Shown: in pieces, positions 46,914 through 56,344 of the stretch
Layout: the number at the start of each line of letters is the position of its first letter
Position numbering within the stretch: position 1 is the stretch's first letter
NCBI GenBank assembly: GCA_016743235.1
Contig: VRZD01000014.1
Coordinates: 1-64,000 of the forward strand
Direction of reading: 5' to 3'
DNA length: 64,000 nucleotides
Source: Pantanalinema sp. GBBB05
GTDB lineage: Bacteria > Cyanobacteriota > Cyanobacteriia > Leptolyngbyales > Leptolyngbyaceae
Made by a program: the position numbers and the translations under genes
Notes under the pieces: generated by a model
What the model saw: only the letters and a program-made list of their open reading frames with translations
Database searches by the model: none
Told to the model about the DNA's origin: nothing

Positions 46914-47210
46914 TTATAGAGGCGTACCTTCCCAGGTAAATTTATCTAGGGATTGATGCAATTGTTGCCATTCCTCAAAAGTTAGCCGTTCAATTTCATA
47001 CTGCTCACGTAAAAACCGTTTTAACGCTATCCGAACGAAGTATTGATCGATTAGCTCCATAGCGACCTGCCAGGCGACCGTAGAACTGAGATAGCCTGTG
47101 CGATCGTATAAACGACTGCCATTCGGAGAATAACAAATTGTTTGAAACCGCCCCTCAATGTGAGTGATTTCGATCATCCAACCCCGATGAAACTCTGTTA
47201 ACTGTGGCAT
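46914..47210 (-). CDS. Conserved protein, unknown
   Basis: About 98 residues (PQLTEFHRGWMIEITHIEGR; a helical C-terminal half with YEIERLTFEEWQQ). ATG 47210 has GGAA 6-9 bases upstream; ATG 47252 would add a hydrophobic N terminus. No recognised domain. It converges on the second ClC gene with 26 bp between stops and follows the PAS/GAF kinase region. Short helical and Trp-rich, possibly a protein-binding module. Confidence 0.7.
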   Translation of the reverse strand: MPQLTEFHRGWMIEITHIEGRFQTICYSPNGSRLYDRTGYLSSTVAWQVAMELIDQYFVRIALKRFLREQYEIERLTFEEWQQLHQSLDKFTWEGTPL

Positions 47211-47389
47211 AAATTTCCAACTGAATACAGCGAGTGAGCTGAAGAATTCCAACCGCTTTGATCATGTTCGGCGACAACTTCCAGATCTACTTCTATCCTA
47301 AGAACAGAATCTGGAGTCACCAAAGAGCGACCTGACGGAACCCGCTCCGCCATTTGTCTGATTCAGTTTTCTCGGAAAATTTTATGCCT

Positions 47390-50300
47390 TTATATAGATT
47401 GGTATAGGGGTAAAGATACAGTAAAGTGGGCCCCTTGACCGCTACTAGATTGTAATGTAACTGTACCACCATGCAATTCCGCTAATTTCCGCGTAATTAC
47501 TAACCCCAAGCCACTACCCTGATGCTTGCGAGCCAGAGAACTATCAATTTGAGAAAAAGGGGCAAATAATAAGCGTTGATCAGCTTCATCAATGCCAATT
47601 CCCGTATCCCAAACTAAAAAATGAATCGTTCCAGCTTCCTGGGTGTCTAATCCAAAAGTAGTTGAACAAGTCATAGCGGTAGGCTCGAGCTCAGAACGCG
47701 ATCGGCGATATACTTTCAACCCAACTGAACCTTTTGGCGTAAACTTAACGGCATTGGTGATTAAATTTAGCAGCATTTGTTTCAGTCGTCGCGGATCTGC
47801 CACCATCCATTCAATATCAGAGGCAATATCAAGCTGGAGTGTTACTCCCTGATGAAGCGCCCGTTCCTGAATTAAACTCATCACCCCTTCACAAACATCG
47901 GGCACAAAGATCGTTTGCAGTTCCAGTTCTAAACGTTCAGCCTCTAAACGTGACAGATCCAAAATATCGTTGATTAAATCTAGTAAGTGCTGACCACTGG
48001 CATGAATGCGTTCAATATAATCCTTTTGTTTGAGGTTTAGTTCACCAAAAAATTCTTGCAGCAAAACGTTAGAAAATCCCAAAATAGCTGTTAGAGGAGT
48101 CCGAAGCTCATGGCTCGTTGTCGCTACAAATTCCTGTTTTAACCGAGTCGTTTCAGTCAATTGGTGGTTTTGATGTTCCAACAATTGCCATTGTTGCTTT
48201 AATTCAGTTACATCTCGTGATACCCCAATCACTCGCTGCACAATGCCAACGGGGTTAAGAATTGGGGCATAAATGGTTTCAAAGACCCGCGATCCCTGAA
48301 GTAAGTTAACTTCATGATTGACGAAGACTTTCTCACCCGTTTCAAACACTTGCCAAATTAACGGTTCTACAGCGTCAGCGGCACTACCCAACAACTCTCG
48401 ATTAGTTTTGCCAATAATTTCCGCCTGCGATCGTCCTAGCAAAGTACTGCCAGCCGGATTAATCGAGATGTAGCGCAAATCTGAGTCGTACTCTACAAAC
48501 ATGTCGATCGACTTTTCCAGGAACAGCCGAAAGTATTGAGCACTTAGCCGTTGTTCATGTTCTTGGTGGTACAACCGATTCTGGCGCAGAGCAATTGCAC
48601 AGTACTGCGTCACCTGTTCCAGTAACTTAATTTCGGACGGCTCAAACTGACGAGCTTGAAATTGCGCCAGAACCATTACCCCTTCTAGCCCCTGTGCTCC
48701 CATAATCGGACTCATGAGCAGGCTTAATGGTGGTGAGGCGATGGCTGTAGCCTGCACAAACGCGGAATAAGCCGATGACAGGAATTGGGCTTGCTCGATC
48801 GCACAAACATACTCCGCCAGTTGACCTGTCCGTAACCGTTCTTGACAAGCCGACGGTAAATCAGCTAGAGCTAGTCGTTCACCAGAGCCTAAATTCATTG
48901 GCAAACTGTGGGGGCTAAAGGCTAAGTAGCGTTCTGCTAACTGACCCGGTTGAGGCTGGAGCAGAACAAGACAGCAACTATCTAAATTCAAAGTAGCCTG
49001 TAACCCTTCAACGGCTGCTTTAAAGATTTGGTTTTCGTCCAAATCCTGTCTTAAGAATTCTGTGAGAACCCGAATTAGTTGCTCAAATTGTAGGGACTGT
49101 TCGAGCGATCGCGTTCGCTGACGCACCCGATCTTCCAACTCTTGAGTCTGGGCTTTCAAATGTTGTAACAACCGAGTTTGTTCTAATGCGATCGCGATTT
49201 GATTCGCTACCGCCTGGACGAGCTGTTGTTCATCCGTTGTCCAGGTTCTGGGTACCCGGCAGTGATGCACAACCAATAGCCCCCATAATGTGCGCTTCTC
49301 CGGCTCCAGCGTTTCATCCATACTCAGAATTGCCGTCGCAATCATGCTGCGGACATGCACTTGTTCCAACATGGTGCGATGACAGTCCGCTAATCCTTCC
49401 CCCTGCAAATCGGTCATACTCCACAGACGACCTTGGCGATAGGCTGCGAGGGAGGGAGGTGGAATACAATCGCCTGGAAAAGACTGCCCCAGCATGGATG
49501 GATAACTGGAATCCACCGCTTCGGCGGTACAAGTGCCACTACCATCGATTGCCATTTGATAAACCAGCACTCGATCGGTGTTTAAAATTTGCCGCAGGTG
49601 AGTCACGGCTCCCTGTAAAATCACTTGCAAATCTAGAGTGGTTCGGATCTGGGCTGAAATATCATTCAGCAAACCTTCCCACTCGCGGCGTTGGTGAATT
49701 TCTTTTTCAGCCCGCTTCTGAATACTGAGATCCGTGACAAAGCTAAGTAAATAACTGTTCTCCGCCTCTGGTTCACCAACCAACGTTAGTTTCACCTCTG
49801 TCCATAGCATAGATCCGTCACTACACCAGTAGCGCTTCTGTAAGACAGGTTGATGGACTTGATGATCAATCAACTGTTGGATGACCCGCAATTCCATCGC
49901 AAAGTCTTCTGGATAGGAAATTGCTCGATTATCTAAATGCCGCAGTTGTGCCTCTCTATAGCCTGTAAGTTGGCAAAAGGCTGGATTTGCCCGGATGATA
50001 CTGCCGTCTAGCGCTAGCTGTACAATCCCAACGGGAGCGGCTAAAAATAGTTCATCAACCAAAGCAGGTTGCATACCAGCAGGAGGCAGAGTTGAATAAG
50101 AATTAGGTAGAGTGGACGAACCCTGAGCAGGGAATAGAGCTGTTGCCTGAGATAGTTTTAGCAAGTGTGCCCAAAAGAGCCTCAGGGCGATCGTCTGGTC
50201 AGTAGGATTGATGATGGCAGAGCCACTCTGAGGGATAATCGCCGCGATCGCGGGATTCACTAGCAGAGTAGCCAAAATTTGTGAATCACAATTTAATTCG

Positions 50301-50938
50301 ACTTGCCATAGCTCTGAATGGGCAACGGGCGGTTCACTTGGGGCAACCAGAAACTGGTCCGGCAGCATTCTGACTGGGGCGATCGCATGGGCTGTTACTG
50401 GCGATCGCAGTTCAATCCACACCTGAAAATGCGTTGCTATCAGCAAAATGCCAGCTTCTACCCCATCCAAGCCAACCACATGGTTGCAGAGCATGGCTTG
50501 AGGAATCCGCTGAACTCCTAAAGGAGATGTGGAGTGATGAGCATTAGGATAGGTAGATGAATCAGCAGTAGCTGACTGCACCTGAGGGTCAGAGAACACG
50601 GAAAGAGCCTTTGCCCGAGGTGATTTAGCGATTAAGCGCCGTTGGTAGCGTCTTCGCCGTGGGGAATGGGCGACTTGGGACAACTGCTCAAGCGGTAGCC
50701 GATCGCTCCCATGGATTAGAGACCGCACAGATTGATGGGGATTTTTCCAAAAAGCTGCTACAGCTTGCTGCCAGCTTTGCTGTAGAGTTTGGCACAGGGC
50801 ACTATCTTCGCCTCCAATGACTACTGCCTGAAATTCACTGCTTGTGGCAACCGCTTCAGGCAGTCGATACAGTAAAGAAATCAGGTCTGACCAGGGCAGT
50901 TGCCAAATAACGTGACCCGGTAGTATCAAGTGATTCAT
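47390..50938 (-). CDS. PAS/GAF sensor histidine kinase with unassigned N-terminal domain
   Basis: A 1182-residue cytoplasmic kinase. The first 290 residues (LILPGHVIWQLPWSDLISLL) match no domain I know and contain a basic Pro/Ser-rich stretch. Then PAS (about 300-425), GAF (430-600), a second GAF (630-795), PAS (800-925), HisKA with His in TTSHELRTPLTAILG and HATPase (LITNAVKFTPKG, DTGIGID, GSGLGLVITRKL). The GAFs lack an obvious bilin Cys motif of the CBCR type. No receiver is adjacent. Confidence 0.92.
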   Translation of the reverse strand: MNHLILPGHVIWQLPWSDLISLLYRLPEAVATSSEFQAVVIGGEDSALCQTLQQSWQQAVAAFWKNPHQSVRSLIHGSDRLPLEQLSQVAHSPRRRRYQRRLIAKSPRAKALSVFSDPQVQSATADSSTYPNAHHSTSPLGVQRIPQAMLCNHVVGLDGVEAGILLIATHFQVWIELRSPVTAHAIAPVRMLPDQFLVAPSEPPVAHSELWQVELNCDSQILATLLVNPAIAAIIPQSGSAIINPTDQTIALRLFWAHLLKLSQATALFPAQGSSTLPNSYSTLPPAGMQPALVDELFLAAPVGIVQLALDGSIIRANPAFCQLTGYREAQLRHLDNRAISYPEDFAMELRVIQQLIDHQVHQPVLQKRYWCSDGSMLWTEVKLTLVGEPEAENSYLLSFVTDLSIQKRAEKEIHQRREWEGLLNDISAQIRTTLDLQVILQGAVTHLRQILNTDRVLVYQMAIDGSGTCTAEAVDSSYPSMLGQSFPGDCIPPPSLAAYRQGRLWSMTDLQGEGLADCHRTMLEQVHVRSMIATAILSMDETLEPEKRTLWGLLVVHHCRVPRTWTTDEQQLVQAVANQIAIALEQTRLLQHLKAQTQELEDRVRQRTRSLEQSLQFEQLIRVLTEFLRQDLDENQIFKAAVEGLQATLNLDSCCLVLLQPQPGQLAERYLAFSPHSLPMNLGSGERLALADLPSACQERLRTGQLAEYVCAIEQAQFLSSAYSAFVQATAIASPPLSLLMSPIMGAQGLEGVMVLAQFQARQFEPSEIKLLEQVTQYCAIALRQNRLYHQEHEQRLSAQYFRLFLEKSIDMFVEYDSDLRYISINPAGSTLLGRSQAEIIGKTNRELLGSAADAVEPLIWQVFETGEKVFVNHEVNLLQGSRVFETIYAPILNPVGIVQRVIGVSRDVTELKQQWQLLEHQNHQLTETTRLKQEFVATTSHELRTPLTAILGFSNVLLQEFFGELNLKQKDYIERIHASGQHLLDLINDILDLSRLEAERLELELQTIFVPDVCEGVMSLIQERALHQGVTLQLDIASDIEWMVADPRRLKQMLLNLITNAVKFTPKGSVGLKVYRRSRSELEPTAMTCSTTFGLDTQEAGTIHFLVWDTGIGIDEADQRLLFAPFSQIDSSLARKHQGSGLGLVITRKLAELHGGTVTLQSSSGQGAHFTVSLPLYQSI

Positions 50939-51662
50939 TCAGGCTATGTACAATAACGAGTTTCAGAAACGTAAATTTGTCAACTTCAAGGTCTGGCAAG
51001 TCCCCGAACAAATAGTCCACTAAACTTCAGTTGAATATGTAAAGCAGACTAAAGGCAAAATCATATAGCCAAAGAAATGTCAGCCATGAGCCACTCAAGC
51101 CATGTCTAATTTTGAGAAGGTCCATGTGAAGACAATCCTTCAGCAAGCTCAGGATGCTTCTAGCGCAACATTAAGATCTCAATCATTCTCTATTATTATT
51201 TTGCCCATCGCATTCAAACTCTCTATGAATGAATATATAAAAATTCATATCTTTATAATTTGTTAATACTTCATTATTTCAGTCGCTTGGATTGTAGCCC
51301 TAAGTATTCCGAGTGAATTAACAACACAAGAATATTTCAGCCAGTTAGTAAACAATAATTTAAGCGTGATTCAGACGTAATTAAGTAATAGAACAAGATA
51401 ATTTTAGCAGGTATAAAATGACACATTTGTAATTAAACTTTCAGTGTTATCCAGGAATATATTTATTCGAGCCAACTTTTAAGCCAAGGTTTCCCGTAGC
51501 TTGAGCCCAGCATTATGTCTAGAGATTCAAATCAACCAGTGATTAGTCCCATCCGCTTGAGCAAGCGGTGGAACCGCTTTAGGAGAGTGGCTCTAGCCTG
51601 ATTAAGGGAGTATAGCTATGCTAAACAGCAGCATTTACCGGCGATCGCAGCAGCTAAATTGG
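50939..51662. other. AT-rich intergenic region, no clear gene
   Basis: A 724-bp gap upstream of the PAS/GAF kinase and downstream of the kinase-rbcR pair. A 54-codon + frame (51102-51266) has no ribosome site or recognised motif and is not called. A small hairpin (CCGCTT...AAGCGG near 51552-51567) precedes the Ser/Thr kinase gene end. The AT-rich part presumably holds the promoter of the PAS/GAF kinase. Confidence 0.45.
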
Positions 51663-52736
51663 TTAAGGAAATTGCAACTCAGTCGGTGTTGAGAGGGGAG
51701 GTGGTGCTGTAGGAGGGATTTGCAACTCTATTCCTACCCGATTCGATATAGGTTTAATGGCAGAAACAACCTTGACAGAACGTTCCTGCTGCAAGACTTG
51801 CAATACTTCGGCAGCTGACTGAAACCGCTGGTGAATTGGCAGGGCTAGCATTTGGTTCAACACAGTAGCTAACAGTGGCTCAACCTGATGCGCATACTTT
51901 TCCCAAACCCAAGCATTGTGAGCACTATCAAATAACTGATTCGGCAATTTACCAGTCAGGATCACAATGCAAGTCACAGCCAGCGCATACAGATCAGAAG
52001 CCGGACAAACGGTTTCTCCTGCCAGCTGTTCAGGTGGAGCAAAGCCTAACGAATAAACTCCCGGAGTTGGAATTGCTGGATTTTGAGTCGTGACTTGGTA
52101 GACTGAACCAAAATCCAATAAGTAAAACTGCCCATTACGATGGCGCATGATATTAGATGGCTTGATATCTTGATGGATTGTCCCATGCTCATGAATAAAC
52201 GTCAGAATGGGTAGCACTTGGGCCAACATATCCTGCACCTCGTCTGAAGCCAGCAGCCCTCTGCAAGCAACTTCCTCTTCCATCGTTTGCCCATCAATAA
52301 ACTCTTGGACAAGGTAGAACAGCTTTTCTTCTTGGTTAGGTTGCAGCCCTGGAACAGTCAGTTCAAAAAAGGCATAAAGATCAGGAATCAAAGGGTGAGC
52401 ATTGCCCAATGTTTCTAGCGCTTCTCCTTCACGTTCAAACAGCTCTTTGGCAGCTTTTAGTTGTTCTGGTGTAAGGCTAACAGCCGGTTGAAACTGTTTC
52501 ACTACACACTGCCGCAGCCCGGGAGTATAACGATCGAGAGATAAAAAAGCTGCACCAAACCCTCCCCTACCTAACAATTTCAGGGGCAAATAACGACCCA
52601 GCAAAATTAATGGCATCCCGCAATTAGAGCAGTATTTTTGGGATACCGTTTTTAAGGTCGCTAAATCATCCAGGTCGGCAAACGAGTTTAGGGGTCGTGA
52701 GCAGCCTGAACGGGTGCAATGCAGGTTCATAAGCAA
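51663..52736 (-). CDS. Ser/Thr protein kinase with N-terminal zinc ribbon
   Basis: A 357-residue Hanks-type kinase. A four-Cys ribbon (C7, C12, C36, C39; SRSGC-like then CSNCGMPLIL) precedes the kinase domain, as in SpkB-type cyanobacterial kinases. Glycine loop LGRGGFGAAFL, catalytic Lys 80 in CVVKQF, HQDIKPSN in place of HRD, and LLDFGSV. The C terminus is Pro-rich. It overlaps nothing but abuts rbcR (1 bp apart), so both may be cotranscribed. The target is unknown. Confidence 0.92.
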   Translation of the reverse strand: MLMNLHCTRSGCSRPLNSFADLDDLATLKTVSQKYCSNCGMPLILLGRYLPLKLLGRGGFGAAFLSLDRYTPGLRQCVVKQFQPAVSLTPEQLKAAKELFEREGEALETLGNAHPLIPDLYAFFELTVPGLQPNQEEKLFYLVQEFIDGQTMEEEVACRGLLASDEVQDMLAQVLPILTFIHEHGTIHQDIKPSNIMRHRNGQFYLLDFGSVYQVTTQNPAIPTPGVYSLGFAPPEQLAGETVCPASDLYALAVTCIVILTGKLPNQLFDSAHNAWVWEKYAHQVEPLLATVLNQMLALPIHQRFQSAAEVLQVLQQERSVKVVSAIKPISNRVGIELQIPPTAPPPLSTPTELQFP

Positions 52737-53762
52737 TTATGAGTCAATATCCGGCACAACGAGAGGATTCTCTAACGTCGCAGGAATTGCCTTGATTAAG
52801 GTATCAGGATGTCCTGCTGTATACCGTTGTAACTCAGCCGTGTAAGAAGCGAATCGGGGTAAAATTTCCCGACAGAATGCTTCAGCAGCTTTGGAGCGAT
52901 AGCGATTGGGATTCACGATCACTGACAACATTCGCTTGACGACAACATCCTGAATTTTTGACCGATGTAATACCCCCATTTGCAACTCTTTCTCGATCGC
53001 GGAAATAGAAACAAATGCAGCACCTAAACCGGACTGTACCGCATTTTTAATGGCCTCGATCGAATTAAGTTCCATTTCAATCTTTAGCCGCCGCGTCTCA
53101 ATGCCACATTTGGTTAATACTTGATCGATCACCTTGCGAATGGTTGATTGCGAATCTAGAGCAATAAATTGCAACTTATACAAATCGTCTTTCTGAATCA
53201 CCTCCTCTTTTGCGAGAGAATGGAAGACAGGCAAAATCAATGCTAGTTCATCCTCAGCATAGGGAATAATTTCTAAGGAGTCTTGGAGTTCAGGGGAGAT
53301 TTCACCACCAATAATGGCTAAATCAATTTGTCCATTCGCCACACTCCAGGAGGTGCGCCGCGTCGAGTGTACATGCAGTTGTACGGCAACATCAGGATAT
53401 TTTTGCCGAAACATCCCAATCATCCGGGGAAGGAGGTAGGTTCCAGTTGTCTGGCTGGCTCCAATGATTAAAGTCCCCCCTTGCAGATTTTGCAGATCTT
53501 CTAAAGCCCGACAGGTCTCTTGACAGAGCGTCAAAATTTTCTCACCGTAGCTAAGGAGAAGATGACCTGCTTCTGTCAGTTGTGCCCGTCTGCCCCCACG
53601 ATCGAACAGGGGTACGTCTAACTGACGCTCCAGGTTCTGAACCTGCAAGCTCACAGCAGGTTGAGACACATAAAGACTATCAGCAGCACGCTTGAAGCTC
53701 CCCTCAGCGGCGATCGCTTTAAGAATGCGGAGTTGATCCAGAGTAAAAGGAAGGTCAGACAT
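52737..53762 (-). CDS. rbcR: LysR-type regulator RbcR
   Basis: A 341-residue LysR regulator of the RbcR/Ycf30 type that controls Rubisco and inorganic-carbon genes in cyanobacteria and plastids. Start ATG 53762 gives the standard [20 protein letters not shown]. The helix-turn-helix region reads [20 protein letters not shown], and the effector domain has the highly conserved [20 protein letters not shown] and [21 protein letters not shown] longer frame to 53846 is not used. It is followed at once by the Ser/Thr kinase gene. A rubisco operon is not in the window. Confidence 0.92.
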   Translation of the reverse strand: MSDLPFTLDQLRILKAIAAEGSFKRAADSLYVSQPAVSLQVQNLERQLDVPLFDRGGRRAQLTEAGHLLLSYGEKILTLCQETCRALEDLQNLQGGTLIIGASQTTGTYLLPRMIGMFRQKYPDVAVQLHVHSTRRTSWSVANGQIDLAIIGGEISPELQDSLEIIPYAEDELALILPVFHSLAKEEVIQKDDLYKLQFIALDSQSTIRKVIDQVLTKCGIETRRLKIEMELNSIEAIKNAVQSGLGAAFVSISAIEKELQMGVLHRSKIQDVVVKRMLSVIVNPNRYRSKAAEAFCREILPRFASYTAELQRYTAGHPDTLIKAIPATLENPLVVPDIDS

Positions 53763-53977
53763 AACAGCTAAACCTGAAGTTATGAAAGGAGCCTGAACAG
53801 AATTAGGGAGCAAAGTACTGAATAACAAAGGAAAATGCATCAACAAATTCAGGGGCTTCTAGAATCAAAACCGTACCATAAATAGTTGATCAAGCCTCTG
53901 GAAATGCGTTCAGGCATGTATTGTGTAGAAACGTAAATCAGGGCGGGCATTGTATCGAAACGTAAACTTAGGAATCT

Positions 53978-54946
53978 ATGAAACAGGAAGTTATCCAGGA
54001 CTTTCTGAATTTACCAGGAATTGCGGGTGTTGCCCTAATGGATGGGCGCTCCCGACCGTACTTTTGTGGTGTGGATCAAACCCTGAACTTTCAGCAAAAA
54101 GAAGCCTTAGCTCAAGGAATCTTGCAGGTGGTTGAAACCATTCCCGAAGGATTTGAATCCTTTGAGTTTCAATTTACGGGTCATCAGGTGCATATTTATA
54201 AACTCGATCGAGGCATTATCTTGTTGGTTTTGACGCGAGATGATTTAGTTTATTCAGATTATTTACAAATAATTAAAAACCTCAAGGCTTCTTTACGAGA
54301 AGACATTGCTAATGCGATCGCTACTTTCCGTCTCATTGCTGGCAACATTACGTTATCTGGCATCAGCTATCGCAAAACGACCCCGAATGGCAGCAGAGCG
54401 CTTGACCCCAGCACAACAATCTCTTCTTCCCACAATTCCCCCCTGCCTGCCCCATCCCCTCCTGCCAGCATGGCTACATCTGCCCCACCACCTCCTACAG
54501 AGACTCTCGCTCCACCGGTCACCCCTTTACCGACTGCTCCGCCCACAGCCCCTCCCAGTCCTGTCGTCACGCAGGTTCCCGTGGTCGCCGCGATCGCCCC
54601 AGAAGTTACCATCAAGGATTTGATTGCAGCCCTGAATCACTTAAGTAAATTCACAACGCAATTCCTGGGCACTCATGTCATTGTGAATTACTGGAAATCG
54701 ACCCGTCCTAACCATGAGTGGCTCAACAACTTTCAAGTTGACCGCTCTGCTCAACTCAGCTTCAGCAGTTCTATCCCACAGGAGTTGCTGCAAACCTTGA
54801 GCCACGAGCAACAAAATTGGATCCGAGAATGGATTACTGCCTTTATTAAGCGCTGCTCCCAAGTTATCCGCGACTTTCCCCAGCTAATTGAACAAAAAGC
54901 TCTGACAGCGGAGCAAAAGGCACTGCTATTAGGTGATGAATCATAA
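53978..54946 (+). CDS. Putative roadblock-like protein with Pro-rich linker
   Basis: A 322-residue soluble protein. Its N-terminal 125 residues (LPGIAGVALMDGRSRPYFCG; VHIYKLDRGIILLVLTRDDL) look like a roadblock/LC7-type alpha/beta fold, followed by a Pro/Ala/Thr-rich linker (about 145-210) and a helical C-terminal domain (IKDLIAALNHLSKFTTQFLG; WIREWITAFIKRC). The fold assignment is inference. It is the first of three + genes with the ferredoxin and the phycobilisome-like protein, suggesting a shared role near photosynthesis regulation. Confidence 0.65.
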   Translation: MKQEVIQDFLNLPGIAGVALMDGRSRPYFCGVDQTLNFQQKEALAQGILQVVETIPEGFESFEFQFTGHQVHIYKLDRGIILLVLTRDDLVYSDYLQIIKNLKASLREDIANAIATFRLIAGNITLSGISYRKTTPNGSRALDPSTTISSSHNSPLPAPSPPASMATSAPPPPTETLAPPVTPLPTAPPTAPPSPVVTQVPVVAAIAPEVTIKDLIAALNHLSKFTTQFLGTHVIVNYWKSTRPNHEWLNNFQVDRSAQLSFSSSIPQELLQTLSHEQQNWIREWITAFIKRCSQVIRDFPQLIEQKALTAEQKALLLGDES

Positions 54947-55075
54947 ACTATGACCAGTCAGCCATGAACAATAGGGGAGTGCATAGTAGTTTAGTCTCTC
55001 GCCTTTTCTAGCTGCTCGCTCCGCCTCACCTGCCAACTTTTCTCGACCCCTCATCTCTAAAGGAGTTTTACTTCA

Positions 55076-55561
55076 ATGGCAAAGATTGTCAGGCTTGAAC
55101 CGATCGCCCAGGAAACCTCGATCGAAACCAATGGCAATTTACTTTCGGTTTTGATCAACAAAGACCTGGATGTGTTGAAAGAATGTGGTGGTCGGGGAAT
55201 GTGTGCGACCTGCCATGTCTATGTGCGGGAAGGCATGCAATCACTTTCGCCCATTAACCGCCGGGAACAGCGCACCCTGGAAGTCATCACCACTTGTAAG
55301 ACCAACTCTCGCCTAGCCTGTCAAGCCCGCGTCTTACAAGACGGGGTCATTGTTGAGCTACCGCCTGGGATGTATATTAATTCAATTAAAGATATTGAGG
55401 CATTAATCGGGAGGCGCGCTGAACAGGATCTGTTACATCCCATCACAGGACAGGTCTTAGTCGAGGCAGGTAAGTTAATCACCCGATCAACCATGAAACA
55501 GATCGAAGATACGACCAGCTTTAAGATGGGAGAGTTCTTTGCTCAGTCCACAGATGTGTAA
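55076..55561 (+). CDS. 2Fe-2S ferredoxin with C-terminal extension
   Basis: A 161-residue iron-sulfur protein. Cys 37, 43, 46 and 82 give CX5CX2CX35C (ECGGRGMCATC ... RLACQ), the adrenodoxin-type spacing rather than the CX4CX2C of plant-type PetF. Beyond the 95-residue fold lies an unusual 60-residue helical extension (LHPITGQVLVEAGKLI). AAAGGAG 10 bases before the ATG supports the start. It resembles the Slr0148 protein of the Synechocystis pap operon as I recall it; that relation is unverified. Confidence 0.88.
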   Translation: MAKIVRLEPIAQETSIETNGNLLSVLINKDLDVLKECGGRGMCATCHVYVREGMQSLSPINRREQRTLEVITTCKTNSRLACQARVLQDGVIVELPPGMYINSIKDIEALIGRRAEQDLLHPITGQVLVEAGKLITRSTMKQIEDTTSFKMGEFFAQSTDV

Positions 55562-55690
55562 GTGACCACTAGTTATCTCGCTAGAGTCAGCCCCTTGAGG
55601 TTTTATTAGTTCAACAAACTTAATTAAATGTTACATTTCTTTGAAGAAAGGGAATATTAAGCCCAGATCGACCTACCAAAGGAATCAAAC

Positions 55691-56164
55691 ATGTTGAGCC
55701 AACTACAAAAATTAAGTGTTGAGACTGATGGTCGGTTTGCTACAGATGAAGAGCTGCAATTCGTTAATCAATACGCTCGATCGTTTGGCTTAAGGCTACA
55801 AACTTACCAAAAACTTCAGGCAGCAGAAGCTGTCATCGTGCAGCAGGTTTATGTCGGGCTACAAGCGCTAGATCCCACTTTGTTTCAAGGTCAGCCAAAT
55901 GATTTGAGTGCCAAGTGGAAACGGGACACCATCCGGGTGCTACGGTATTCCGCGATCGCCATGCTGCTCGATGACCCAACCACCTTGCAAGAACGGCTAT
56001 TGTTCTGGTTCCAAAGCATCATGAAAGCCTTTGGGGCACAACGCAGTTGCCACCTCACCTATACAGCGATGCAAGCAGTAGTCAAACAGCACCTGACTCC
56101 TGTGCAGGCAAGTCTATTTTGTCCCATCCTCGAAATCAATCGGAAACTCTTGGGAAGCAAATGA
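55691..56164 (+). CDS. Phycobilisome-fold protein without bilin cysteine
   Basis: A 157-residue all-helical protein of the globin/phycobilisome superfamily (NQYARSFGLRLQTYQ; AKWKRDTIRVLRYSAIAMLL). In phycobiliproteins the bilin-binding Cys sits in AKCxRDIxYYLR; here the position is Trp 76, so no chromophore can attach at the usual site. Two other Cys (120, 144) are outside the bilin pocket. AAAGGA upstream supports the ATG. Linked to the ferredoxin by a 129-bp gap on the same strand. Confidence 0.8.
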   Translation: MLSQLQKLSVETDGRFATDEELQFVNQYARSFGLRLQTYQKLQAAEAVIVQQVYVGLQALDPTLFQGQPNDLSAKWKRDTIRVLRYSAIAMLLDDPTTLQERLLFWFQSIMKAFGAQRSCHLTYTAMQAVVKQHLTPVQASLFCPILEINRKLLGSK

Positions 56165-56344
56165 GGGATTGCGAGTTGGGGTCGTCTAGTTTGCCAGATC
56201 ATGCGGCATGATTAAGAAAGATGACTCACGCGACAATTCAGTCGCCTGATCTACCGCAAGCCTGAAGTGTTTCGGTTTGATCACGGTAATTTTTGGATTT
56301 CCATCCCTTCCCCCTCGTTCTCTTAATTCCCTAGACAGAACCTC

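Noticed and set aside
51102..51266. 54-codon + frame in the AT-rich gap
   Set aside because: Lacks a ribosome site, ends in a low-complexity Ile-rich tail and shows no known motif; could be reconsidered if conserved.
53763..53977. RbcR self-binding site upstream of rbcR
   Set aside because: A single ATTAG half-site was seen, but no matching inverted half.
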